Shown here piece by piece: positions 45,021 through 53,312 of a stretch of 64,000 bases of DNA; the stretch's first letter is position 1; the number at the start of each line of letters is the position of its first letter. Both the position numbers and the translations under genes were made by a program. Source of the stretch: Victivallaceae bacterium (GTDB lineage: Bacteria > Verrucomicrobiota > Lentisphaeria > Victivallales > Victivallaceae). The notes under the pieces were generated by a model. The model did not search any database. It saw nothing but the letters and a program-made list of their open reading frames with translations, and had not been told where the DNA came from. The stretch spans positions 1 through 64,000 of the forward strand of contig JAKIUY010000004.1 in NCBI GenBank assembly GCA_021647315.1. The letters run 5' to 3'.

Positions 45021-45287
45021 ATGAAAACTAATCTGGCAAGAACTTTACTATTCTCAAGCATCGCCATGATGTCACTTTTTCTGCTGGGTTCAGCCGATCA
45101 CAATCAAGTTGCTAATCAGGAAAACAAAGCCAAGCAACTGCAGGAAATCGCCTTTGACTTTCAGGATATTCCAATTGCCAACCGCACAGCGTGGAACAGT
45201 GCAATAATTGACAATCCAGAACTACTTATCAGACTTTCTACCAGTAAATTGGTCGGAATCGCGGATAAGGGTTCGATCAGTCGCTAG
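45021..45287 (+). CDS. Small exported protein of unknown function
   Basis: This 88-aa protein has GGAGG 8 nt before the ATG. A hydrophobic N-terminus (ARTLLFSSIAMMSLFLLGSADH) suggests a signal peptide or anchor, followed by a charged helix (QENKAKQLQEIAFDFQDI). In this position after mraZ a small TM protein such as FtsL would be usual, but no FtsL-like coiled coil is evident. The stop is 2 nt before the next ATG. Confidence 0.65.
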   Translation: MKTNLARTLLFSSIAMMSLFLLGSADHNQVANQENKAKQLQEIAFDFQDIPIANRTAWNSAIIDNPELLIRLSTSKLVGIADKGSISR

Positions 45288-45289
45288 AT

Positions 45290-45604
45290 ATGACCGAGTT
45301 TCAAAACATAGTATACAATGCAACCATTAAAATTCCCTGTGGGCAGGTAACCACTTATAAGTTACTTGCTCAGTATATTAACTGTGGTTCATGTCAAGCG
45401 GTCGGCCAAGCTTTAAAAGTAAATCCCTTTGCGCCAAAAGTTCCCTGTCATCGGGTTATTTCCAGCAGCAGAACAATTGGTGGTTTTGCCGGCAGTACCG
45501 ATGCAAAGGTGCTTGCTAAAAAATATGCTCTGCTCGCCAGTGAAGGTATAGTGTTTAAAGATGGTAAAGTACCGAAAAAATTCATATTTCACTACACAAA
45601 GTAA
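45290..45604 (+). CDS. Methylated-DNA alkyltransferase domain protein (Ogt/ATL-like)
   Basis: This 104-aa protein is the compact DNA-binding half only. It has IPCGQVTTYKLLAQYI, then SCQAVGQALKVNPF and VPCHRVI with the acceptor Cys, and GGFAG. Active Ogt/MGMT enzymes usually have Arg in the (A)RAVG position that flips out the base; here it is Gln. The protein may repair O6-alkylguanine by self-alkylation or, like ATL proteins, act as a lesion sensor. It is only 2 nt downstream of the small exported protein, so it is in the mraZ operon. Confidence 0.85.
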   Translation: MTEFQNIVYNATIKIPCGQVTTYKLLAQYINCGSCQAVGQALKVNPFAPKVPCHRVISSSRTIGGFAGSTDAKVLAKKYALLASEGIVFKDGKVPKKFIFHYTK

Positions 45605-45785
45605 AATCAATATTTCCCCAACAATAAAATCAATTTATCCTTGCATTTCTTATATATAAGTATAGTTTGTGAGTTATAAATTCAGTAAAATATAGAATCA
45701 CTTAAAAGTGATGAACAAAACCGGCTTTGCCGAAACTAATAAAAACAAAAAACGTTAGATGCACGAATAAAAAAAAGGAGCAAAT

Positions 45786-46265
45786 ATGTTTGTAGCTATA
45801 TCATCAGCCCTGACGTGGAATTTGATTGTCATTTGTCTAGTCTGGATTACTGGAATAATCATCGTTCAAATAATTAAACTTTCATTGCTCAAATCGCTGA
45901 ACGCTGCAGCTGAAAGTGAAAACAGTCCTGAAGACTCCAGTATATCAGATAAGATTCTCGCGCAAAGAGTTAGGGTTAAACAGACCGCCAGGATATTCAG
46001 TGCGATAATTACTGCAACCGCAATAGTGACCCTATTAGTTTTTGCGCTGTTTATGAATAACAGCCGAGTAAAACCAGAAAGTGAAGTTGAAAAGATTCAG
46101 CAAGCACCGTTACCTGAAGACTTCAAACCTCAGACGACAAAAGAGATTGAACAATCAAACAAACAAGCCGTAACGGAAAAATCTGAAGAATTGCAGCAAA
46201 AAGCAACTGAAGCAAATACCAAAGCCATAAATGATGGCATAAATATTTTTAAAAAAGCAAAATAG
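45786..46265 (+). CDS. Bitopic membrane protein of unknown function
   Basis: This 159-aa protein has AAAGGAG before the ATG. It has two TM helices (about residues 10-33 and 70-90) and a Gln/Glu/Lys-rich coiled tail (about 100-155). No family recognised. A GAACAAAACCGGCTTTGCCG hairpin repeat lies just upstream (45724). Confidence 0.65.
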   Translation: MFVAISSALTWNLIVICLVWITGIIIVQIIKLSLLKSLNAAAESENSPEDSSISDKILAQRVRVKQTARIFSAIITATAIVTLLVFALFMNNSRVKPESEVEKIQQAPLPEDFKPQTTKEIEQSNKQAVTEKSEELQQKATEANTKAINDGINIFKKAK

Positions 46266-46560
46266 ACAGACGTTCGTCTGATGTATAATGCTTCAAACTC
46301 CGCGACTATTGTCGCTACGGAAGCAGAAAAAGCAAATTACAATAAAAAAGCTTGGCATTTTATAGTTTTTTAATGATATCCGATGTTTAGATTTTTGCGG
46401 AGCACAAAGGTAAACATCTTTTCTTGCTTTTAAAATTCGTTAAATTCGCTTAGTCCGTTGACTAACGTTTTTATTTTTTATTCGTGCATTCGTGGCTAAA
46501 GTTTTTTGTTTTTAAGTTCCGGCAAAAGCCGGTTATGTTCATGTTAGGCGTCAAGTGCCT
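46266..46560. repeat. Dispersed hairpin repeats before the SPFH gene
   Basis: CAGACGTTCGTCTG and the hairpin GCTTCAAACTCCGCGAC / GTCGCTACGGAAGC (about 46268-46330) recur at 50130-50190. An inverted GAACATAACCGGC hairpin and a TTAGGC/GCCTAA fold (about 46510-46560) match parts of 705-753 and 50210-50230. No gene in this 325-bp gap. Confidence 0.65.
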
Positions 46561-46589
46561 AAAACAACCCCAAATAAGGAGTAGGTAAG

Positions 46590-47495
46590 ATGAAAGTTTT
46601 ATGTTTAGCAGTATTATGTTTAGGAGTAGTTATCGGTGGAGCAGGTTGTGGTAAAGTTGTACCTCCGGGCACTACCGTTATTATCCTGAGTCCCAGCGGT
46701 GAATCAACAATTATCCGTAGTGGAGTCTATAAAGGCTGGGGACGCGACAAGGTCTATTTTGTCGATACGAAACTAAAATCATATTCCAAAAGCCTGAAAA
46801 TTTTATGTGCTGATGACATCAATATGGATGTCGTAGTAAAATGGATCGGCTCATTTGCGGTCGATGAAAATACCATTGATATCATTAAAGCAAAAGTTCC
46901 GGCGACTAGAACCAGACGTGGCGACATTGACGGCTTTGAACTCTCGCTTGATCAATTCTACAAAATTGCCATGGATGATATTGTCTCATCGATTACCAGA
47001 ACTACTATTTCAGCCTATAAAACTGACAGTATAAGAGAACAACGCGAAGCGATCCGTAATACAGTCAAAGAGAAAGTCATTGCCCGTCTGAAAACATTAA
47101 AATATCCGGTTGAAACTGCCGATGTTCTCATTACAAATCTTGATTACCCGATTGAAATAACCGCTATGCGGAAAAGAATCAAGAATGCCGAACTGAAAGA
47201 CCTTGAGAATGCCGCCATTGCCAAAGCTGAAGTTGCTAAAGCCAGACGTGATGCAGAATTAGCCGTAGAAAAAGGTAAAGCCAAACTGGTTCAGGCTGAA
47301 GCTGATGCAGCGGCCAACCGAGTGCGTTCTGCCAGCCTCACCCCTGAAATTATCATGATTAAACAGATTGAAATGTATGAAAAGCTGGCTTCCGGGCCGA
47401 ACAATACCGCCGTACTGATCCCATTTTCAGCCCTTGGTTCAGGTATTGAAAAAACCATGCTGCTGAAAGATTCTATAGATAAGTTAAAGAAATAA
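46590..47495 (+). CDS. SPFH/prohibitin-domain lipoprotein
   Basis: This 301-aa protein has AAGGAG before the ATG. A lipobox (VIGGAGC, Cys about 20) is followed by an SPFH domain (GTTVIILSPSGESTIIRSGVYKGWGRDKVYFVDTKLKSYSKSLKILCADDINMDVVVKWIGSFAV) and a long Ala/Lys/Glu coiled coil (about 190-250). SPFH proteins form oligomeric membrane scaffolds; lipid anchoring in place of a TM helix is a less common variant. The partner is unknown. Confidence 0.82.
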   Translation: MKVLCLAVLCLGVVIGGAGCGKVVPPGTTVIILSPSGESTIIRSGVYKGWGRDKVYFVDTKLKSYSKSLKILCADDINMDVVVKWIGSFAVDENTIDIIKAKVPATRTRRGDIDGFELSLDQFYKIAMDDIVSSITRTTISAYKTDSIREQREAIRNTVKEKVIARLKTLKYPVETADVLITNLDYPIEITAMRKRIKNAELKDLENAAIAKAEVAKARRDAELAVEKGKAKLVQAEADAAANRVRSASLTPEIIMIKQIEMYEKLASGPNNTAVLIPFSALGSGIEKTMLLKDSIDKLKK

Positions 47496-47661
47496 TAGTT
47501 AATCTGTAAGTTGCTCATGCCCGTCAAAAGCGGTGAAAAATCACCACACTCCAAAGCGACTTCGTCGCAAAATAGTTGAGCAGCAGGCTCTTTGGATTCA
47601 CTGCGTGGGTTTTGACAGGCGGTAAAAAATCACCGTTTTTTCAATTGAAGGTTGATCTACT

Positions 47662-48366
47662 TCAGACAACCAGAGATGAGAAATAATCAGGAAGCTTTGC
47701 CTCAAAAGTCATCTGCTCTTTGGTATAGGGGTGTGATATGGTCAGTTCAGCAGCATGCAGGGCAAGTCGCTTGATACCATACTCCTTTACTCCATACATT
47801 TTATCGCCGACAACCGGGTGCTCTTTATCGGCAAGATGAACTCTAATCTGGTTTTTTCTACCGGTAAAGAGTTCTATTTCAAGCAGACTGTATTTCGCTG
47901 ATTCCTTAAGGACTTTATAACCGGTCTTGGCAAACTTACCTTGTTTAGGATTATCAACAGAGTACATTTTATGAATCCTATTTTCTGCCAGATATGAGGT
48001 GATTACAGCTTCCCGCTCCGGTAACCTGCCATGTACTACGGTATAATATTTTTTGGTGAAATTCTGCCACTCATCCTGCAGATAACGTTTGGCAGGTTCA
48101 TTTTTAGCAAACACGATAACCCCGGAAGTATCCCGATCCAGACGGTGAACAATAAATATCCGGTTTCTTGATTTATGATTACCTTTGCGCACATAGTCAG
48201 TTAAGAGGTAGTAGGCAGTAGCTTCCCGTTCATTATCAGTGCTTACAGTCAGTAGACCGCTCATTTTATCCACCACCAGGATATCATGATCTTCATAGAT
48301 AACCTCAAGCCCTCTGGGCTGATATTTCTTCGGGGGAATTTTAAATTTTTTCTGAATTTTATTCAT
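47662..48366 (-). CDS. RluA-family pseudouridine synthase
   Basis: The protein is about 234 aa from MNKIQKKF; an upstream ATG at 48459 would translate through a hairpin array and is rejected. The catalytic motif HRLDRDTSG has the active Asp, and YYTVVHGRLPE, GRKNQIRVHLA and VGDKMYG are typical of the RluA/RsuA superfamily. It isomerises uridine in rRNA or tRNA; the target site is not predictable. No S4 domain is visible. Confidence 0.9.
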   Translation of the reverse strand: MNKIQKKFKIPPKKYQPRGLEVIYEDHDILVVDKMSGLLTVSTDNEREATAYYLLTDYVRKGNHKSRNRIFIVHRLDRDTSGVIVFAKNEPAKRYLQDEWQNFTKKYYTVVHGRLPEREAVITSYLAENRIHKMYSVDNPKQGKFAKTGYKVLKESAKYSLLEIELFTGRKNQIRVHLADKEHPVVGDKMYGVKEYGIKRLALHAAELTISHPYTKEQMTFEAKLPDYFSSLVV

Positions 48367-48373
48367 AAACCTG

Positions 48374-48520
48374 CCCCGTAGGTTAAAACCTACGGCTATT
48401 ATTGTAAACCCCTGCCGGGTTATATTTTTTTGCCCAACGGGCGATACAGCAATAGCCACGGGTTTTAACCCGTGGTAAATATCATCATATTTAACAACCC
48501 CGAATGGGGTTGCACAATAA
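48374..48520. repeat. REP-like hairpin array upstream of the pseudouridine synthase gene
   Basis: Successive hairpins are CCGTAGG-TTAA-CCTACGG, AACCCCTGCCGGGTT, GCCCAACGGGC, CCACGGGTT-TTAACCCGTGG and AACCCCGAATGGGGTT. They share a palindrome-with-AT-loop plan with 780-843 and 61360-61510. Confidence 0.7.
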
Positions 48521-48598
48521 CCTATGAGTCGAAATGCAGTGCACTTCGCACATTAACAAAATATGAATGTTGGTCTTTTCACTTCAACTTTACTATGG

Positions 48599-49591
48599 TT
48601 ACCTGCCCAATCTTGCTTTTAATAATTGTTTGAGTTCTTCGAAATCACCACCATGCTCCGCGCTGATCGGAATAAGTTCCCATTGGCCGTCAAGTTCATG
48701 CTCAAGCAGTTCAAAATTTTCCGCACTTTCGGGTAGATCCATTTTATTAGCCAATACTATGGCTGGACGCTTAGAGAGTCCTTTCATATAGAGTTCCAGC
48801 TCATTGCGCAAGTTATGAAAATCTTCCCATGGAGTTCGGCCATCAACACCGGCCATATCAAGCACATAAGCCAGAATACTGGTACGTTCGATATGCCGCA
48901 GGAATTCATGACCGAGACCAATATTTTCATGGGCGCCATCAATCAAGCCCGGAATATCCGCAACAGAAACCCGGGTAAAATCAGGAAAGTCGATAACTCC
49001 GACGACAGGATGCAACGTAGTGAAAGGATATGGAGCAACCTTGGGTCTGGCATGCGACAGAGCTCGGAGCAGGGTGGACTTACCGGCATTGGGAAACCCA
49101 ACCAGACCGATGTCAGCAATAGTTTTCAGTTCCAGAAAGACATTGAGTTCTTCACCCGAATAACCAGCTTCGCAATCCATCGGTGCCCGATTAGTACTGG
49201 TAGCAAAACGCGGATTACCTTTTCCACCCTTGCCGCCATGAGCAATAATAAATTCCATATCCTGCTCATCCATATCAACAATAAATTCTCCAGTGTCAGC
49301 ATTGGTGACAATTGTTCCAATCGGAATATTCAGGTAAATATTATCAGCTCGGCGGCCATGAAGGGTTTTACCTTTACCATGCGGACCACGGGGAGCTTTA
49401 AAATGGCGATTATAAATCAACGTAACCAAACTCTGTTCACCAGTAACAGCACGCAGAATAACATCTCCACCACCGCCACCGTCACCGCCGTCAGGTCCAC
49501 CTTTAGGAACATATTTTTCCCGGCGAAAACTGCAACAGCCATCACCGCCATCGCCACCTTTAACCATTATTTTTGCTTTATCTACAAACAT
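48599..49591 (-). CDS. obg: Obg/CgtA GTPase
   Basis: This 330-aa protein has the Gly-rich Obg domain (residues 1-158; GGDGGDGCCSFRREKYVPKGGPDGGDGG) and a G domain with GFPNAGKST (P-loop), DIPGL (G3) and ANKMDLPES (NKxD). It has no C-terminal OCT extension. It acts in late 50S assembly. Downstream of rpmA on the same strand as in most bacteria, but with a terminator between them. Confidence 0.97.
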   Translation of the reverse strand: MFVDKAKIMVKGGDGGDGCCSFRREKYVPKGGPDGGDGGGGGDVILRAVTGEQSLVTLIYNRHFKAPRGPHGKGKTLHGRRADNIYLNIPIGTIVTNADTGEFIVDMDEQDMEFIIAHGGKGGKGNPRFATSTNRAPMDCEAGYSGEELNVFLELKTIADIGLVGFPNAGKSTLLRALSHARPKVAPYPFTTLHPVVGVIDFPDFTRVSVADIPGLIDGAHENIGLGHEFLRHIERTSILAYVLDMAGVDGRTPWEDFHNLRNELELYMKGLSKRPAIVLANKMDLPESAENFELLEHELDGQWELIPISAEHGGDFEELKQLLKARLGR

Positions 49592-49609
49592 ATTTACCTA
49601 TGTATGGGC

Positions 49610-49672
49610 GAACAGCCGTTCGCCCATACGATTATTTATCCATGTACGGGCGAACGGCTGTTCGCTCCTACA
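49610..49672. repeat. Pair of GGGCGAAC hairpins upstream of obg
   Basis: Two related inverted repeats, GTATGGGCGAAC / GTTCGCCCATAC and GTACGGGCGAAC / GTTCGCTC, sit between the rpmA terminator and the obg start. They are REP-like. Confidence 0.7.
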
Positions 49673-49687
49673 AATTTAATTTATATA

Positions 49688-49718
49688 TAAAAAAACCCGG
49701 CAAAACCGGGTTTTTTAT
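49688..49718. terminator. Bidirectional terminator after rpmA
   Basis: A stem AACCCGG/CCGGGTT with loop CAAAA is flanked by A6-7 on one side and T6 on the other, so it can work in both directions. It is 23 bp past the rpmA stop. Confidence 0.88.
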
Positions 49719-49740
49719 TTAATCACCTGCAAATCGACTA

Positions 49741-49992
49741 TTATGCCGATACAGGAATGATATTGACGCAACGTTTGCTTTTATTAAATTCAACCGTACC
49801 GTCTTTAAGAGCAAACAGAGTAAAATCTCTACCGCAACCTACATTTTTTCCCGGATGGAATTTAGTCCCACGCTGACGGATAATAATACTTCCAGCTGTA
49901 ACCAATTCGCCACCGTATGCTTTAACTCCAAGCATTTTCGGATTACTGTCACGTCCGTTCCTGCTGCTTGACTGACCTTTCTTATGTGCCAT
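49741..49992 (-). CDS. rpmA: 50S ribosomal protein L27
   Basis: This 83-aa protein has the L27 signature: [56 protein letters not shown]. It binds near the peptidyl-transferase centre. GGAG lies 8 nt before the ATG. The usual upstream partner rplU (L21) is not present within this window; a 230-bp repeat-bearing gap precedes it. Confidence 0.97.
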   Translation of the reverse strand: MAHKKGQSSSRNGRDSNPKMLGVKAYGGELVTAGSIIIRQRGTKFHPGKNVGCGRDFTLFALKDGTVEFNKSKRCVNIIPVSA

Positions 49993-50127
49993 GATAGTGT
50001 CTCCTAAAAAACATTTTATTTAAAATAATTGTAAATAATTCTTATAATACCAAAATCAGAAACGTTAATATAGTATCAACAGCATAAAACGCAAATAAAA
50101 TCAGTAAAAAATCAGCAAGATTCTACA

Positions 50128-50230
50128 GACGTTCGTCTGGCTTATACTGCTTCAAACTCCGCGACTACGTCGCTACGGAAGCAGAAAAAGCAAATTATGT
50201 CGAAAGTTTTGTACATGTTAGACTTCAAGT
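50128..50230. repeat. Composite hairpin repeat overlapping the ispG 3' end
   Basis: It contains CAGACGTTCGTCTG, the GCTTCAAACTCCGCGACTAC / GTCGCTACGGAAGC hairpin, ATGTCGAAAGTTTTGTACATG and the TTAGAC...GCCTAA fold. The last part covers the ispG stop codon at 50225. Related copies lie at 46266-46345 and 705-753. Confidence 0.65.
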
Positions 50231-51313
50231 GCCTAAAAGCAGTCTTTCCAACTCTTCAAAGGCTTCAGCTTCAGAGTAAACCCCGATTTTTTTGCCATGC
50301 CTGAACAATATTACGTTTTCTTTGCCACCGGCAATGCCAATATCGGCATCCTGCGCTTCTCCCGGACCATTAACAATACAACCCATAACCGCGATTTTTT
50401 TCATGTTGATAATATGACCGTCAGTCTTCAACTGTTCAACCAAACCCTCGACCTTTTCCGCCAAGCTGATTAAATCTATTTCGGTTCTGCCACAGGTCGG
50501 ACATGAGACAATTTCCGGATATGCCTGACGTATTCCAGCACACTCCAGAATGGTTTTCGCCAGCTTGACCTCTTCGATCGGTGCTGCCGTTAAGCTTACA
50601 CGCAACGTATCCCCTAACCCATCAAGCAAAAGTGCACCAATCCCCACTGCTGATTTAATGGTACCGCGCTTTAATGTTCCCGCTTCAGTAATCCCAATAT
50701 GCAGTGGATAGTCGCTTAACTGGGCAAATTTACGATAAGCCTGCAAGGTTACCGGTACATCAGAAGCTTTCAAGGATACTTTTATGGCATTAAACCCATA
50801 GTTTTCCAGAATATTACACTGCTCCAAAACGCTTTCAACCAATGACTCCGCCAGGGCATCAGCATGGGACATCCCATTTGCCAGCTTAGATTCCAGTAAA
50901 TCTTGAGGTAAACTGCCGGAATTAGCGCCAACCCGGATAGGAATGCCGGCTTCACCAGCGCACTCCGCCACCTTGGCAATTTTAGTTTGATCACCAATAT
51001 TGCCGGGATTGAGTCGCAAACCATGAACACCGGCCGCAATTGCACCGAGCGCAAGTCGGTAATCGAAGTGAATGTCTGCCAGGACCGGTATCGGAGATTG
51101 GGCGATAATTTCCGGTAGGACGGCAACTGCGATCATATCCGGTACAGCAACGCGAATGATTTGACAACCGACACTGAAGAGTTCTTCGATCTGCTGTAAA
51201 GTTGCATCTGCATCACGAGTATCGGTATTGGTCATTGATTGAATCGATACCGGTGCCCCGCCACCAATCAAAATATTGCCAACTGTTATCTGTCGCCGTT
51301 GCTTGTAAGTCAT
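50225..51313 (-). CDS. ispG: 4-hydroxy-3-methylbut-2-en-1-yl diphosphate synthase (IspG/GcpE)
   Basis: This 362-aa enzyme reduces MEcPP to HMBPP in the MEP isoprenoid pathway. It has the TIM-barrel part (SIQSMTNTDTRDADAT ... LRLNPGNIG) and a C-terminal [4Fe-4S] domain with Cys in SCPTCGR and MGCIVNGPGEAQDADIG. The length is that of the standard bacterial form. rseP lies upstream on the same strand, a frequent pairing. Confidence 0.97.
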   Translation of the reverse strand: MTYKQRRQITVGNILIGGGAPVSIQSMTNTDTRDADATLQQIEELFSVGCQIIRVAVPDMIAVAVLPEIIAQSPIPVLADIHFDYRLALGAIAAGVHGLRLNPGNIGDQTKIAKVAECAGEAGIPIRVGANSGSLPQDLLESKLANGMSHADALAESLVESVLEQCNILENYGFNAIKVSLKASDVPVTLQAYRKFAQLSDYPLHIGITEAGTLKRGTIKSAVGIGALLLDGLGDTLRVSLTAAPIEEVKLAKTILECAGIRQAYPEIVSCPTCGRTEIDLISLAEKVEGLVEQLKTDGHIINMKKIAVMGCIVNGPGEAQDADIGIAGGKENVILFRHGKKIGVYSEAEAFEELERLLLGT

Positions 51314-51457
51314 CGGTGATTACTCCTTGACTGCTGGCGGTGATTATAGAGTCTTTCAGTGAAACCACCATGTTTAGGAATTAGGTTATTTGCCATAATT
51401 ACTCCTAATTGTAAAAAACGGATACCCCGTCCGTGTCTGTCAGTGTCCGTCAGAGTC

Positions 51458-53242
51458 CTACTTTTTACTTTTCAGGGGTTCTACTTTTTCTGCTGGCTTT
51501 ATAGCTTTTTCAGTGGTTTCCTGCGTCTGCTCAACATTTGAAAACTCCCAGTTTTCAGCCTTTTCCGTTGTGGCCTCTTTTAACCCCATAAAACGCAGAA
51601 TATCATAAAATGTGACATAAACCATCAGGCTGACCAGCAATGCAACAAAAATAATATTAAGAAATTCAATACTCTTCTTATGCAACGGGCGACGAGTAAT
51701 CATCTCAATTCCAGCTACCGTGATATGCCCACCATCCAATACCGGCAGTGGCAGCAGATTAAAAATAGCCAAAGCAAATGAAATCAGCACGATAAAGAAG
51801 ATCCCATGACGTAAAGTACCACGATAGATTGACAGATAAATGGTTCTTCCCATACCTATCGGACCACTGAGATTGCTCGGTTTTATGGTACTGCCATACT
51901 TAGAAACTCCAGTTTTATTCATCACCCAGAATGCAATACTGCGCAAAGACTTATAGCTCAGGTCAATAACTCTGACAAACTGTTGAATAGGCGTTGGATA
52001 ATCCATCGCCGACAGCTGAGTTTTAATGGTATAAAACTCGATTTTCTTTGCTTGCAGTTCAATCTCCAGTGTTTTATCGCCACGTTTAATAGTCAACGGG
52101 AAGCGTTTCCCGCTGTTCTTAGCTTTATTAAGCTGTTCAATGAACAATTTAATATTTTCAAAACTTTTACCATCAATTTTTTCGATAACATCGCCTGATT
52201 TCAATCCTGCCATCGCTGCTGGATAACCAGGATTTACTCCACTAACTGTAATTGGCAAAACAGGATTATAACTAACTCCAATCAGATAAATATTACTGTC
52301 TTTTTCAGGAATACTTGTATCAATAATTGGCGTGACATCCAAAGTAATATTTTCTCCTTTGCGTAATACAGTCATCTTAATCGGTTTACCGTCACAATTA
52401 TTGAGTAACATATAAAATGAAGCAAAATTATAAATCTTCACACTATTCATTGAAACTAAAACATCACCATTTCTCACTCCAGCTTGCCGGGCCGGCCCCT
52501 CGGGATCAGGATAAAAAATTATTGGAATACGTGGAAGGAAGAATGGATAGGCAATTTTTTCCCGTCTCAGTGCTCCCGGTGCATTAGGATTCTCCTTGGC
52601 AACATAGCTAATATCAAATTCCTTGCCGTTTCGATCAACTTTCAGATCAACTTCACCTATTGTAAAGATAATCTGCTGAACAAAATCTTCCCAAGTACAG
52701 TAAAAACTGCTACCGTCAATTTTAACTATCTTATCCCCTGCCCTGAGTCCAGCCTTGAATTCAGGACTGGTTTTATCGATGGCCTCAACCACAATTGCCC
52801 GCATTTTCGGGGTGCGTTGCGGCACTCCGTAAACCCAGATAACACAACCGAGCGCCAAGCCAAAAAGAATATTGAAAAACGGACCGGCAAATGCGGTAAT
52901 CATTCGATCCAGCGGCTTAGCCTGTTCCAATTCTTTACCATCTTCAGTCGTTATCTTATCCTGTGTAGTATCAATCTGGGGTAAATCAACATAGCCGCCA
53001 AACGGGAGCCAGCCAATGCGATAATCAATGCCGTTAACGGTTTTACTCCAAGCTTTTTTAAAGCCGAGAGAAAATGCGACAATATGTAAGCCACGCCATT
53101 TAGCTGCCAGAAAATGACCAAGTTCGTGAATAAAAACACAAAACCCGCCGAAAAACAGCATAAAAAGCGTCGCCAATATACCTAAAATAATCTTATTTTC
53201 CAATAAACTTTCCAAAATTAACTCCGTTGTTGTTATACCCAA
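51458..53242 (-). CDS. rseP: Site-2 intramembrane metalloprotease RseP
   Basis: In this 594-aa protein the zinc motif HELGHF is in the first TM helix region (about residue 40), with NILFG and a final LPLPVLDGGHI carrying the third ligand. Two PDZ domains lie between (about 165-245 and 245-390; RAGDKIVKIDGSSF and KSGDVIEKIDGKSFENI). A charged cytoplasmic tail of about 45 residues ends the protein. It cleaves membrane-bound anti-sigma factors or signal peptides. It is longer than the usual 450 residues because of linkers and the tail. Confidence 0.95.
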   Translation of the reverse strand: MGITTTELILESLLENKIILGILATLFMLFFGGFCVFIHELGHFLAAKWRGLHIVAFSLGFKKAWSKTVNGIDYRIGWLPFGGYVDLPQIDTTQDKITTEDGKELEQAKPLDRMITAFAGPFFNILFGLALGCVIWVYGVPQRTPKMRAIVVEAIDKTSPEFKAGLRAGDKIVKIDGSSFYCTWEDFVQQIIFTIGEVDLKVDRNGKEFDISYVAKENPNAPGALRREKIAYPFFLPRIPIIFYPDPEGPARQAGVRNGDVLVSMNSVKIYNFASFYMLLNNCDGKPIKMTVLRKGENITLDVTPIIDTSIPEKDSNIYLIGVSYNPVLPITVSGVNPGYPAAMAGLKSGDVIEKIDGKSFENIKLFIEQLNKAKNSGKRFPLTIKRGDKTLEIELQAKKIEFYTIKTQLSAMDYPTPIQQFVRVIDLSYKSLRSIAFWVMNKTGVSKYGSTIKPSNLSGPIGMGRTIYLSIYRGTLRHGIFFIVLISFALAIFNLLPLPVLDGGHITVAGIEMITRRPLHKKSIEFLNIIFVALLVSLMVYVTFYDILRFMGLKEATTEKAENWEFSNVEQTQETTEKAIKPAEKVEPLKSKK

Positions 53243-53250
53243 CTGGTATA

Positions 53251-53311
53251 TATGAATTATGAATTATGAATTATGAATTATGAATTATGAATTATGAATT
53301 ACGAATTACGA
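53251..53311. repeat. Heptanucleotide tandem array (ATGAATT)n
   Basis: About eight units of ATGAATT, the last two as ACGAATT, fill the space between the rseP start and the carA stop codon. Confidence 0.88.
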
Positions 53312-53312
53312 A

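Noticed and set aside
45724-45775. Integron cassette attC site
   Set aside because: CGTTAGATGC looks like an attC end, but no matching RYYYAAC start pairs with it and no integrase is present; kept only as a low-interest note.
48367-48459. Upstream start for the RluA-family protein
   Set aside because: It would translate through a hairpin array; MNKIQKKF begins the conserved protein.
53230-53311. Possible CRISPR or origin iterons between rseP and carA
   Set aside because: The 7-bp AT-rich units are contiguous and resemble STRR arrays; no DnaA boxes or dnaA/parAB genes nearby.
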